Positions 1-5,974 of a stretch of 14,035 nt of DNA are shown piece after piece. Origin of the DNA: Rhodospirillales bacterium (GTDB taxonomy: Bacteria; Pseudomonadota; Alphaproteobacteria; UBA8366; JADFVY01); NCBI GenBank assembly GCA_024644185.1, contig JAHELM010000016.1, forward strand, positions 1-14,035, read 5' to 3'. Numbering within the stretch: position 1 is the first letter of the stretch; every line of letters begins with the position of its first letter. The translations under genes and the position numbers were made by a program. The notes below the pieces were generated by a model. That model was not told where the DNA came from, searched no databases, and saw only the letters and a program-made list of their open reading frames with translations.

Positions 1-1
1 C

Positions 2-397
2 CTCGCCCCGGCCGACCGTTCGGCCCGGTTGCGAATATATTTCGAGCGTAAGCGCGATTTCATCATAAACACGAACGAACTCGCGTCCTGCTACGCCCGC
101 GTTCGCACGGACGGGTCCGGGGCAATCCTGGAAGCTGAAATCCATGTTGGAGAGAACAAGGACGGCGAGTGGCGACTCGACTGCATGGCGCACGAGATGC
201 TGCACGCCTTCGGCTGGAGTGGACATACGCATCGAATCAGTTCGGCGATCAGCTATATGCATGGAAAGACAGAACTTACCCAATGGGATCGCGTGTTGAT
301 GCGGGCCCTCTACGATCCACGCCTCCTGCCTGGAACTTCAGAAGCCGATGGCCTTCCCGTTGCCCGCGACATTATCGACGAGCTGCTGCGCCAGTGA
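2..397 (+). CDS. DUF2927-like HExxH protein, 5' truncated by window
   Basis: The reading frame is open to the left edge, so the gene starts outside the window; a TTG at 29 exists but has no reason to be the start. The visible part (about 131 codons) contains a Cys followed by HEMLHAFGWSGH, an HExxH zinc-protease-like motif with a downstream Gly and His. Further on come an SYMHG segment, an LTQWD segment and an RALYDPRLLPG segment. The LTxWD...LYDPRLxPG tail is typical of DUF2927 proteins, a poorly characterised, often exported bacterial family distantly related to metzincins. Many DUF2927 members have lost the HExxH, whereas here it is intact, so a metal-dependent peptidase is possible but unproven. 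The gene ends 34 nt before the start of a lipoprotein gene on the same strand, suggesting co-transcription. The family call rests on recalled motifs. Confidence 0.7.
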   Translation, partial: LAPADRSARLRIYFERKRDFIINTNELASCYARVRTDGSGAILEAEIHVGENKDGEWRLDCMAHEMLHAFGWSGHTHRISSAISYMHGKTELTQWDRVLMRALYDPRLLPGTSEADGLPVARDIIDELLRQ

Positions 398-431
398 CGT
401 GGCGCCGCCTTCGTTCAGGGAGATACCGCAC

Positions 432-1040
432 ATGGACGCCCGGATTTCCAGACTTGCGATACGCCTGGTACTCTGCCTTTCCCTCGCCGGCTGCGCGGCC
501 GAGGAAATCGGCACTGAATACGGCGCCATTTCGGAAGCAGAGAGCGGCATTCTCTTCTACGGACCCGGACTGGAACGCGGATACCGCCAGTTCCTGGCCG
601 GCCAGACCGGCACCTTCGTCAATCAGACGTTTGCCACCTACGGGCCGCCCGCCGGCGACTTCCCGCGCGGCGAGATCGTTTTGATCGAAGCCCCGCCGAA
701 CCGTCATATCGCGCGTCTGCCTGTCCTGAGGAACTCGATCGACAGCGTCGGGCTGTTCAAGAACCGGACCATTGTCCCCGGCCCCGGCGGCCATGTGGTG
801 AATGCGATCGGCAATGCCGAGTACCTGGCCTTTACCGCCGACGGGCTTTCCGCGGTCATCTGGCGCCAGACCGCCAGCGCCTTCCAGGACGGCGGCTACG
901 GCAAGGTCCTGATGTTCGGCTACTACTGCAAGGGCGAAGCACCGATGATGACCGGGGATGAGGCGGGTTCGATCCTGACCCGCGTCGGCCACGTGACCTA
1001 TGGATCGATCGATCCACCGGCGGGCTGGCCGGCCCGATAA
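432..1040 (+). CDS. Predicted lipoprotein of unknown function
   Basis: This is a 202-residue protein I do not recognise. The ATG at 432 is chosen over the upstream ATG at 348 for three reasons. It is preceded by AGGGAGA (417-423) at 8-nt spacing. It avoids overlap with the upstream gene. It also gives a proper lipoprotein signal: Arg at residues 4, 7 and 11, a hydrophobic stretch, then the lipobox LAGC with the acylated Cys at 21. The mature part is rich in Gly, Pro and aromatic residues, has no further membrane segment, and contains Cys189-independent features such as a YYCKGE segment near the C-terminus. It is probably anchored to the inner leaflet of the outer membrane or to the periplasmic face of the inner membrane. 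The tight spacing to the preceding HExxH protein suggests that the two exported proteins act together. No enzymatic motif is visible. Confidence 0.8.
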   Translation: MDARISRLAIRLVLCLSLAGCAAEEIGTEYGAISEAESGILFYGPGLERGYRQFLAGQTGTFVNQTFATYGPPAGDFPRGEIVLIEAPPNRHIARLPVLRNSIDSVGLFKNRTIVPGPGGHVVNAIGNAEYLAFTADGLSAVIWRQTASAFQDGGYGKVLMFGYYCKGEAPMMTGDEAGSILTRVGHVTYGSIDPPAGWPAR

Positions 1041-1071
1041 CGACCTGAAAGAGCGATGGGCCCGGGCCTTC

Positions 1072-1902
1072 CTATTTGGAGCGTCCCGGTTTCAGCGCGG
1101 CCCAGTCCTCGTCGCTCATCATATCGCCGACGAAGTTGAACTGGCCGGCGCCCTTCAGCCATTCGCCGCCGTCGATGGTCACGGCCTCGCCATTCACATA
1201 GGCCGAATAATCCGACATCAGATAACAGGCGAGATTGGCCAGTTCGGCATGCTCGCCCGCCCGGCCCAGCGGATTGCGCGCTTCGAATTCGCGTGCCATT
1301 TCCGGCTTCGGCACCAGGCGTTCCCACGCGCCTTCGGTCGGAAACGGACCCGGCGCGATGGCGTTCAGCCGGATGCCGCGGCCGCCCCATTCCACTGCCA
1401 GGCTGCGCGTCATCGCCAGCACTCCGGCCTTGCCCATTGCCGAGGGCACCACATAGGCCGAACCGGTCCAGGCATAGCTGGTGATGATGGACAGCACCGT
1501 CGCCCGGCACCCGTCCTCCAGCCAGCGCCGGCCGCAGCCCAGCGTCACATAGGCCGTGCCGTGCAACACGATGCCCAAAACCGCGTCCAGCGCCCGATGC
1601 GACAGAGTTTCGCTGCGGGCGATGAAATTGCCGGCGGCATTGTTGACCAGCCCGTCCAGTGGCCCGGTTCGCCAGATTGCCTCCAGCATGGTCTCGACGG
1701 CGGCCGGATCGCGGATATCGCAAACATGGACCTCGGCGCCGCCCAGTTCCGGTGCGGCCGCCTCCAGCACCTCGCGACGACGCCCGCAGATCACCAGGCG
1801 CGCCCCCAGTTCGGCGAATCCGCGCCCCATCAACAGGCCCAGCCCGCTGCCCCCGCCGGTCACCAGTATCCGCTTGCCGGCCAACAGGTCCGTCTGGAAC
1901 AT
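1072..1902 (-). CDS. SDR oxidoreductase, 2,4-dienoyl-CoA reductase type
   Basis: This 276-residue short-chain dehydrogenase probably reduces an enoyl- or dienoyl-CoA thioester using NADPH in the cytosol. Visible elements are the dinucleotide-binding TGGGSGLG (15-22), NNAAGNF (87-93), an SIITSY segment with Tyr143, and VVPSAMGKAGV (151-161) with Ser154 and Lys158, followed by APGP (183-186). The classical YxxxK is absent, since the residue four before Lys158 is Ser154. The spacing Tyr143-x14-Lys158 matches the Tyr199/Lys214 arrangement of mitochondrial DECR1, as do the flanking TG...VVPSA and PGP...GA segments. The Asn that helps bind the thioester in DECR1 appears here as His114. The start at 1902 follows GGAGG with good spacing; the longer open frame to 2331 would overlap the divergent aminotransferase. 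The gene is divergent from the aminotransferase/acyl-CoA synthetase operon. The exact substrate is unknown. Confidence 0.9.
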   Translation of the reverse strand: MFQTDLLAGKRILVTGGGSGLGLLMGRGFAELGARLVICGRRREVLEAAAPELGGAEVHVCDIRDPAAVETMLEAIWRTGPLDGLVNNAAGNFIARSETLSHRALDAVLGIVLHGTAYVTLGCGRRWLEDGCRATVLSIITSYAWTGSAYVVPSAMGKAGVLAMTRSLAVEWGGRGIRLNAIAPGPFPTEGAWERLVPKPEMAREFEARNPLGRAGEHAELANLACYLMSDYSAYVNGEAVTIDGGEWLKGAGQFNFVGDMMSDEDWAALKPGRSK

Positions 1903-1958
1903 CGCGATACCTCCAGTCCTTCTTCCCGTACGGTTTAGCAGGATCGCCCGCCGCTGGC

Positions 1959-1978
1959 ATCCGTCATCCGTTGCGGAT
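1959..1978. promoter_or_regulatory. Candidate operator in SDR/aminotransferase divergent region
   Basis: The 117-bp divergent spacer contains two overlapping CATCCGT copies (1959-1965 and 1965-1971). The second is part of the small dyad ATCCG-TTG-CGGAT (1966-1978). It sits about 40 bp upstream of the aminotransferase start, where a shared regulator could act on both genes. No convincing -35/-10 pair was seen on either strand. The assignment is inference from position and symmetry only. Confidence 0.2.
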
Positions 1979-2019
1979 AGACTGCCTGCCGAACGAGAAA
2001 CGCGAGGGGAAGCACGAAG

Positions 2020-2925
2020 ATGGGGCAAAATCAGGGCTTTCCGCCCGGAACCGCCTATATCGACGGCGCATACCGGCCGATGTCCGAGGCGAAGATTTCG
2101 GTCCTCGACTGGGGCTTTCTGCGGTCCGACGCCACCTATGACGTGGTGCATGTCTGGAAGAGCCGGTTCTTCAGGCTGGACCGGCATATCGACCGCTTCC
2201 TGCGCTCGATCGATAAGCTGCGCATGACGCTGCCGGTCGACCGCGAAGAACTGACCGAAATCCTGCGCCAATGCGTGCTTCGATCCGGCTTGCGGGACGC
2301 CTATGTCGAGATGATCCTGACACGCGGCCATTCGCCCGATTTCAGCCGCGATCCGCGCGATGCGGTGAACAATTTCATTGCCTTCGCCATCCCCTTCGGC
2401 TGGATCGCCAATGAAGACCAGCGTCGCCGGGGCATCAGCATGGCAATCGCCGAAACCAGGCGCATCCCCGTCGATTCAGTAGACCCCACGGTGAAGAACT
2501 ATCACTGGCTCGATCTGGTCGCCGGGATGTTCGAGGCCTATGACCGGGGCGCCGAGAATGTCGTGCTGACCGATCTGGCCGGCACCATTACCGAAGGACC
2601 GGGTTTCAACATTTTCGCGGTCAGGAACGGCAAGCCGACGACCGCCGGGCGCGGCGTTCTGGAAGGCATCACCCGGCAGACCGCCATCGAGCTGTGTGCC
2701 GAACTGCAGATCCCGGTGAATATCGGAACCCTGACGGCGGATGCGCTGCGCGGCGCCGATGAGGTGTTCATCACCTCGACAGCCGGCGGCATCATGCCGG
2801 TGACACGCCTTGACGGCGCACCGATCGGTGACGGTGCCCCCGGCCCCCTGACGGCGCGTCTTACCGCGCTTTACTGGGCAAAACACGAAGATCCGGACTG
2901 GACTACCCCGGTCGGGGAACCATAA
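2020..2925 (+). CDS. Fold-type IV PLP aminotransferase, (R)-amine transaminase-like
   Basis: This 301-residue class IV aminotransferase (BCAT/D-amino acid transaminase fold) transfers an amino group to a keto acid using PLP in the cytosol. Key residues are Arg52 (FRLDRH, phosphate binding), the Schiff-base Lys159 in DPTVKNYHW, Glu192 in TEGPGFN (contacts the pyridine nitrogen), GITR (216-219) and STAGG (253-257). The Y95-V96-E97 motif in AYVEMILTRG and the segments VLDWGFLRSDATYDVVHVW and GIMPVTRLDG resemble the (R)-selective amine transaminases known from Arthrobacter and Aspergillus. They differ from branched-chain (YIRP-type) and D-alanine transaminases. The start ATG follows GAGGGGA (2004-2010) at 9-nt spacing. 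The gene is followed after 12 nt by an acyl-CoA synthetase, an evident operon. Family membership is certain; the amine substrate and stereopreference are inference. Confidence 0.93.
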   Translation: MGQNQGFPPGTAYIDGAYRPMSEAKISVLDWGFLRSDATYDVVHVWKSRFFRLDRHIDRFLRSIDKLRMTLPVDREELTEILRQCVLRSGLRDAYVEMILTRGHSPDFSRDPRDAVNNFIAFAIPFGWIANEDQRRRGISMAIAETRRIPVDSVDPTVKNYHWLDLVAGMFEAYDRGAENVVLTDLAGTITEGPGFNIFAVRNGKPTTAGRGVLEGITRQTAIELCAELQIPVNIGTLTADALRGADEVFITSTAGGIMPVTRLDGAPIGDGAPGPLTARLTALYWAKHEDPDWTTPVGEP

Positions 2926-2937
2926 CACTTGGTCGGA

Positions 2938-4575
2938 ATGCTGAAAAAGGGTCGGAGCTACCAGGACACCGCCACCGCGTTCCGGTGGCATGTTTCGACG
3001 TCCTACAATATCGGTGTCGACATCTGCGACCGCCAACCGGCCACCGCCACGGCGTTGATCTGCCGGTCGGCGCGCGGTGCCGTGCGTGAATACAGCTTCG
3101 GCGATTTGAAGCGGATGTCGAACAAGCTGGCCAACGTCCTGGCGGCCAAGGGATTGCGGCGTGGCGACCGCGTCGGCATTCTGCTACCACAGGCGCCGGA
3201 AACCGCCGTCGCCCATATCGCCGTCTACAAGTCCGGCATGATCGCGGTGCCACTGTTCACCCTGTTCGGCGCCGACGCCCTGGAATACCGGCTTCGAACC
3301 AGCGGCTGCCGGGCGCTGATCGCCGACGCCAACGGCCTGTCCAAGGTTGCCATGATCCGCGACCGCCTGCCGGATCTGAAACTGGTGCTGTCGATCGACG
3401 GCAAGGGGCCGGGCGCCGAGGACTATCATGCGCTTGTCGCGCGCGCCTTCGAGTCATTCCAGCCGGCCCCGACCCGCGCCGACGACCCGGCGCTGATCAT
3501 CTTCACCTCGGGCACGACCGGCCCGCCCAAGGGGGCGCTGCATGCGCACCGGGTGCTGCTGGGCCATTTGCCCGGCGTCGAGTTACCGCACGAATTCTTC
3601 CCGCAGAAGGGCGACCTGTTCTGGACACCGGCCGACTGGGCCTGGATCGGCGGGCTGATCGACGTTCTGCTGCCCTCGCTGCATCACGGCATTCCGGTGC
3701 TGGCCTACCGGGCGCAAAAATTCGATCCCGAAGAAGCCTTCCGGCTGTTGGCGCGGCACCGGGTAAGAAATGCCTTCATGCCGCCGACCGCGCTGAAGCT
3801 GATGCGCGGGATCGGTCATTCCCCCCATGCGGCGGATTGCCGGCTTCGCTCGATCGGCTCGGGCGGCGAGACGCTGGGGGAGGAACTTCTCGCCTGGGGG
3901 CGCGAGACCTTCGGCCTGACCATCAATGAATTCTATGGCCAGACCGAATGCAATCTGGTGATCGGCAATTGCGCGGGGCTGATGGAGGTGCGGGCGGGGT
4001 CCATGGGGCGCGCCGTGCCGGGCCATCGCGTCGGCATCGTCGATGCCGACGGGAACGAATTGCCGGACGGGACCGAAGGCCATATTGCCGTCAAGCGACC
4101 GGACCCGGTGATGTTCCTGGGCTACTGGAACGACCCGGAGGCCACGGCAAGGAAATTCGTCGGCGACTGGCTGCTGACCGGCGACCGCGGCCGGCGCGAT
4201 GCCGAAGGCTATTTCTGGTATGTCGGGCGCGACGACGATGTCATCACCAGCGCCAGTTACCGGATCGGCCCGGGCGAGATCGAGGACTGCCTCAGTCGGC
4301 ATATGTCGGTGGCGATGGCAGCCGTGATTGGCGTGCCCGACCCGATTCGCACGCAATCGATCAAGGCCTTCATCGTGCTGCGGCCCGGCTATGAGGGGAC
4401 ACCGGCGCTATCGCGCGAAATTCAGGATTTCGTGAAGACCCGGCTGGCGGCGCATGAATATCCGCGCGAGATCGAATTTGTCAGCGCGCTGCCGATGACG
4501 ACCACCGGCAAGATCATGCGCGGGGAGTTAAGGGCGCGGGAAGCGGCGCGGCGGCAGGGGGTGCAGGACGGGTAA
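2938..4575 (+). CDS. AMP-forming acyl-CoA synthetase
   Basis: This 545-residue ANL-superfamily ligase activates a carboxylic acid through an acyl-adenylate and transfers it to CoA. Motifs in order are TSGTTGPPKG (190-199, ATP P-loop), EFYGQTE (331-337), LTGDRGRRD (413-421, adenosine ribose Asp), the GRDDD hinge (430-434) and TTTGKIMRGELR with the catalytic Lys525. The N-terminus (SYQDTATAFRWHV...NIGVDICDR) is typical of acetyl/medium-chain acyl-CoA synthetase-like proteins of proteobacteria. Full length is present. The ATG at 2938 fits the usual N-terminus but has a poor ribosome site; a TTG at 2929 lies 9 nt after GGGGAA and could be the real start, adding three residues. The gene lies 12 nt after the aminotransferase, so it is probably translated from the same mRNA and may activate the acid formed by deamination. 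The chain-length preference is not readable. Confidence 0.93.
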   Translation: MLKKGRSYQDTATAFRWHVSTSYNIGVDICDRQPATATALICRSARGAVREYSFGDLKRMSNKLANVLAAKGLRRGDRVGILLPQAPETAVAHIAVYKSGMIAVPLFTLFGADALEYRLRTSGCRALIADANGLSKVAMIRDRLPDLKLVLSIDGKGPGAEDYHALVARAFESFQPAPTRADDPALIIFTSGTTGPPKGALHAHRVLLGHLPGVELPHEFFPQKGDLFWTPADWAWIGGLIDVLLPSLHHGIPVLAYRAQKFDPEEAFRLLARHRVRNAFMPPTALKLMRGIGHSPHAADCRLRSIGSGGETLGEELLAWGRETFGLTINEFYGQTECNLVIGNCAGLMEVRAGSMGRAVPGHRVGIVDADGNELPDGTEGHIAVKRPDPVMFLGYWNDPEATARKFVGDWLLTGDRGRRDAEGYFWYVGRDDDVITSASYRIGPGEIEDCLSRHMSVAMAAVIGVPDPIRTQSIKAFIVLRPGYEGTPALSREIQDFVKTRLAAHEYPREIEFVSALPMTTTGKIMRGELRAREAARRQGVQDG

Positions 4576-4863
4576 TTTCATTATGATCGGCACAGTGTCC
4601 CGCGAACTCCTATCCCGAACTCCATGTCCCCAGAACTCGAACTCAGTTCGGCCCTGCCATGGGGGCGCCGGGCCCGTGGCCATTGTACAACCAGCCCAAC
4701 AGGGCATATTGAACCGCCAGAGCGTACTCAATGCTGGATAGAAGTTCGGGGCAAGGTGACCGGGGCAGACTTGCATTGTTGCACTATTTATCCCGCACAC
4801 AGGCAAAGGGCATAATACCCCGCCCCTTGCTTCTGGCTCCGGCTTCGTAGGGTCGCGCATGTG
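4576..4863. other. Non-coding spacer between convergent genes with GAACTC repeats
   Basis: This 288-bp stretch lies between the ends of the acyl-CoA synthetase (+) and the NERD gene (-). It looks less GC-rich than its surroundings and holds no convincing gene. GAACTC occurs four times close together (4604-4609, 4617-4622, 4633-4638, 4639-4644), within two related units, TGTCCCGCGAACTCC (4596-4610) and TGTCCCCAGAACTCG (4625-4639). The last copy forms the dyad CGAACT-C-AGTTCG (4638-4650). No U-tract terminator is obvious. The repeat may be the relic of a small mobile or REP-like element. Confidence 0.45.
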
Positions 4864-5607
4864 TCAGGGCGAACGGGTTCCCTTACATTGTGGGTATCGG
4901 GTACATCCCAGGAAGCGCTCTCCGGTGCTTCTATTCGTTCGCCCGGCCATGGCGCTGCCGCAAAGAGGGCAAGCGCCGGGATTGCGGCTGCGCTCGGCCA
5001 TCTGCCTTCTGACGTTTTGCACATGCGCGATGGCGGTCCGGCGCCCCGGCTCCAGACGCGCGTTCTCGATTTCTTCAACGAGGCGGGGCAACTCGTCCTC
5101 GTCGAATACGATGGCGCGCCTTGACCTGATGAAGTCGACCAGTTCAGAGACCCCCTGCACGACCGCGGGGGGCATCGGAGACTTGAACTCGCTATCGCCT
5201 ACGAACGCGACGGCGCCGATCACCTGAAGGCGGCTGAGGCAGAGGAGTTCCTGCACGGTCTTGACATGCTTGTAGTTCTGCCTGATCGGATTCTGGAATC
5301 CGTACCGGTCGCCGTAGATCACCTGCGTCCAGCGCATGTGGTCCGGATGGCCGAATATCCATCCTGTCATGTTCTTGGTTTCAATTACGAAAATTCCATA
5401 ACGCGAAACCACCAGATGATCGATCTGGGTGGTTCCATCGCCAACCGGCAAGGTAACGTCCTCGATAAGGCGATAGGTCTTTTCGTCGAGATGGGAAGAC
5501 AGGCCAGCATTGACTCTGTCTTCGCCCCGATTTTCCCCGGACCGCAGAAAGAACGCGGCAAGCAACAGAACAATCAGGACAATTGGCAAAAACGCAATCA
5601 GGTCCAT
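4864..5607 (-). CDS. Membrane-anchored NERD-domain protein with C-terminal zinc ribbon
   Basis: This 247-residue protein has an N-terminal membrane segment (about 3-21). It is followed by a NERD (nuclease-related) domain, with TQIDHLVVSRYGIFVIETKN (60-79) carrying Asp63, Glu76 and Lys78 of the restriction-endonuclease-like D...ExK core and FQNPIRQN (104-111). A C-terminal topoisomerase-I-type zinc ribbon follows: CPLC (213-216) and CTRYPQC (235-241) supply four cysteines. NERD proteins are thought to act on nucleic acids, but their cellular role is mostly unknown. Here the inner-membrane anchor plus a DNA-binding ribbon suggests processing of membrane-proximal nucleic acid. The ATG at 5607 is preceded by AGGA at about 7 nt. 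The gene stands alone: the convergent neighbour ends 288 bp away and the gene upstream is separated by about 370 bp. A TATAAT on the same strand at 5732-5727 could be its -10. Confidence 0.88.
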   Translation of the reverse strand: MDLIAFLPIVLIVLLLAAFFLRSGENRGEDRVNAGLSSHLDEKTYRLIEDVTLPVGDGTTQIDHLVVSRYGIFVIETKNMTGWIFGHPDHMRWTQVIYGDRYGFQNPIRQNYKHVKTVQELLCLSRLQVIGAVAFVGDSEFKSPMPPAVVQGVSELVDFIRSRRAIVFDEDELPRLVEEIENARLEPGRRTAIAHVQNVRRQMAERSRNPGACPLCGSAMAGRTNRSTGERFLGCTRYPQCKGTRSP

Positions 5608-5726
5608 GACGAAATCCTGTATGTCGCTACTCGGAACGGCCTCGGACTCTCACATGGCGCAACGATCTGCCCGCCCCGATTGGCCGTATCATCCCATCGA
5701 TTGCGCCGCCCTCCTGTTCTCTAAAT

Positions 5727-5732
5727 ATTATA
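5727..5732 (-). promoter_or_regulatory. Candidate -10 of the NERD gene
   Basis: A perfect TATAAT reads on the minus strand in an AT-rich island of otherwise GC-rich DNA, 120 bp upstream of the NERD start codon. The matching -35 position (AAGCGT at 17-bp spacing) is poor, so the call is weak. Confidence 0.3.
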
Positions 5733-5750
5733 CCCGACCTATCCGCTTTA

Positions 5751-5793
5751 CGCTTTCCCCGCGTACCTCCGCACCTTCTCCGCTGCCCTCTGC
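5751..5793 (-). repeat. Degenerate purine-rich ~10-bp tandem array
   Basis: Read on the minus strand, this is four consecutive units GCAGAGGGCA, GCGGAGAAGGT, GCGGAGGTAC and GCGGGGAAA followed by a final GCG, that is, lengths 10, 11, 10 and 9. The strand asymmetry is extreme, with almost all purines on one strand. It resembles the GCAGAG/GCGGAG-type arrays that I recall as intergenic elements in many bacterial genomes, sometimes next to GxxExxY-family genes; no such gene is in this window. Function unknown. Confidence 0.5.
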
Positions 5794-5885
5794 GATCAAA
5801 AACACCTCCTTGACACCCGCACCCTAACGCATGGGTTGGTTCCGAATCTCGCGGCCTGCTTTGGGGGGAAGGCATCCCCGGAGGG

Positions 5886-5956
5886 ACCGGCCAGCGCCAC
5901 CGGGCCCCGGGTGTGAAATCCGGGTTCTCGATACCGTTGCCATCCCGCTGGCCGGT
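5886..5956. repeat. 11-bp inverted repeat enclosing 49 bp
   Basis: ACCGGCCAGCG (5886-5896) is exactly complementary to CGCTGGCCGGT (5946-5956). The element starts 19 bp downstream of the nucleoside hydrolase stop codon in its reading direction. The interior contains GGGCCCCGGGTG and ATCCGGGTT, which can pair with each other partially. It may be a 3'-end structure or a REP-like repeat. There is no U-tract, so it is not a canonical terminator. Confidence 0.4.
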
Positions 5957-5974
5957 TGCGTGGGCGGCGGGCGT

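Larger units (their letters stand above)
5608..5974. other. Non-coding spacer with purine-rich array and inverted repeat
   Basis: This 367-bp stretch separates the NERD gene and the nucleoside hydrolase, both on the minus strand. I see no credible gene in it. From left to right it holds a candidate minus-strand -10 (5727-5732), a tract with about 10-bp periodicity (5751-5793), a short hairpin GGGGA-AGGCA-TCCCC (5865-5879) and an 11-bp inverted repeat with a 49-bp interior (5886-5956). The last two lie just downstream of the nucleoside hydrolase stop and could protect its mRNA end, but no U-tract is present. Confidence 0.5.

Noticed and set aside
348..431. N-terminal extension of the lipoprotein gene to ATG 348
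   Set aside because: It overlaps the upstream gene and would bury the lipoprotein signal peptide 28 residues inside the protein.
1059..1068. GGCCCGGGCC palindrome between the convergent lipoprotein and SDR genes as a terminator
   Set aside because: It has no loop of its own and no U-tract; it is a short GC palindrome likely by chance in GC-rich DNA.
1903..2331. N-terminal extension of the SDR frame up to 2331
   Set aside because: It would overlap the start of the divergent aminotransferase. The GGAGG site and the Rossmann start both indicate 1902.
4528..4860. A 110-codon minus-strand frame starting just after the NERD stop
   Set aside because: It overlaps the 3' end of the acyl-CoA synthetase, lacks a ribosome site, spans the GAACTC repeats and has no recognisable protein features.
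5821..5860. A GGTTCCGAATC sequence resembling a tRNA T-arm
   Set aside because: No acceptor, D or anticodon stems could be placed around it.
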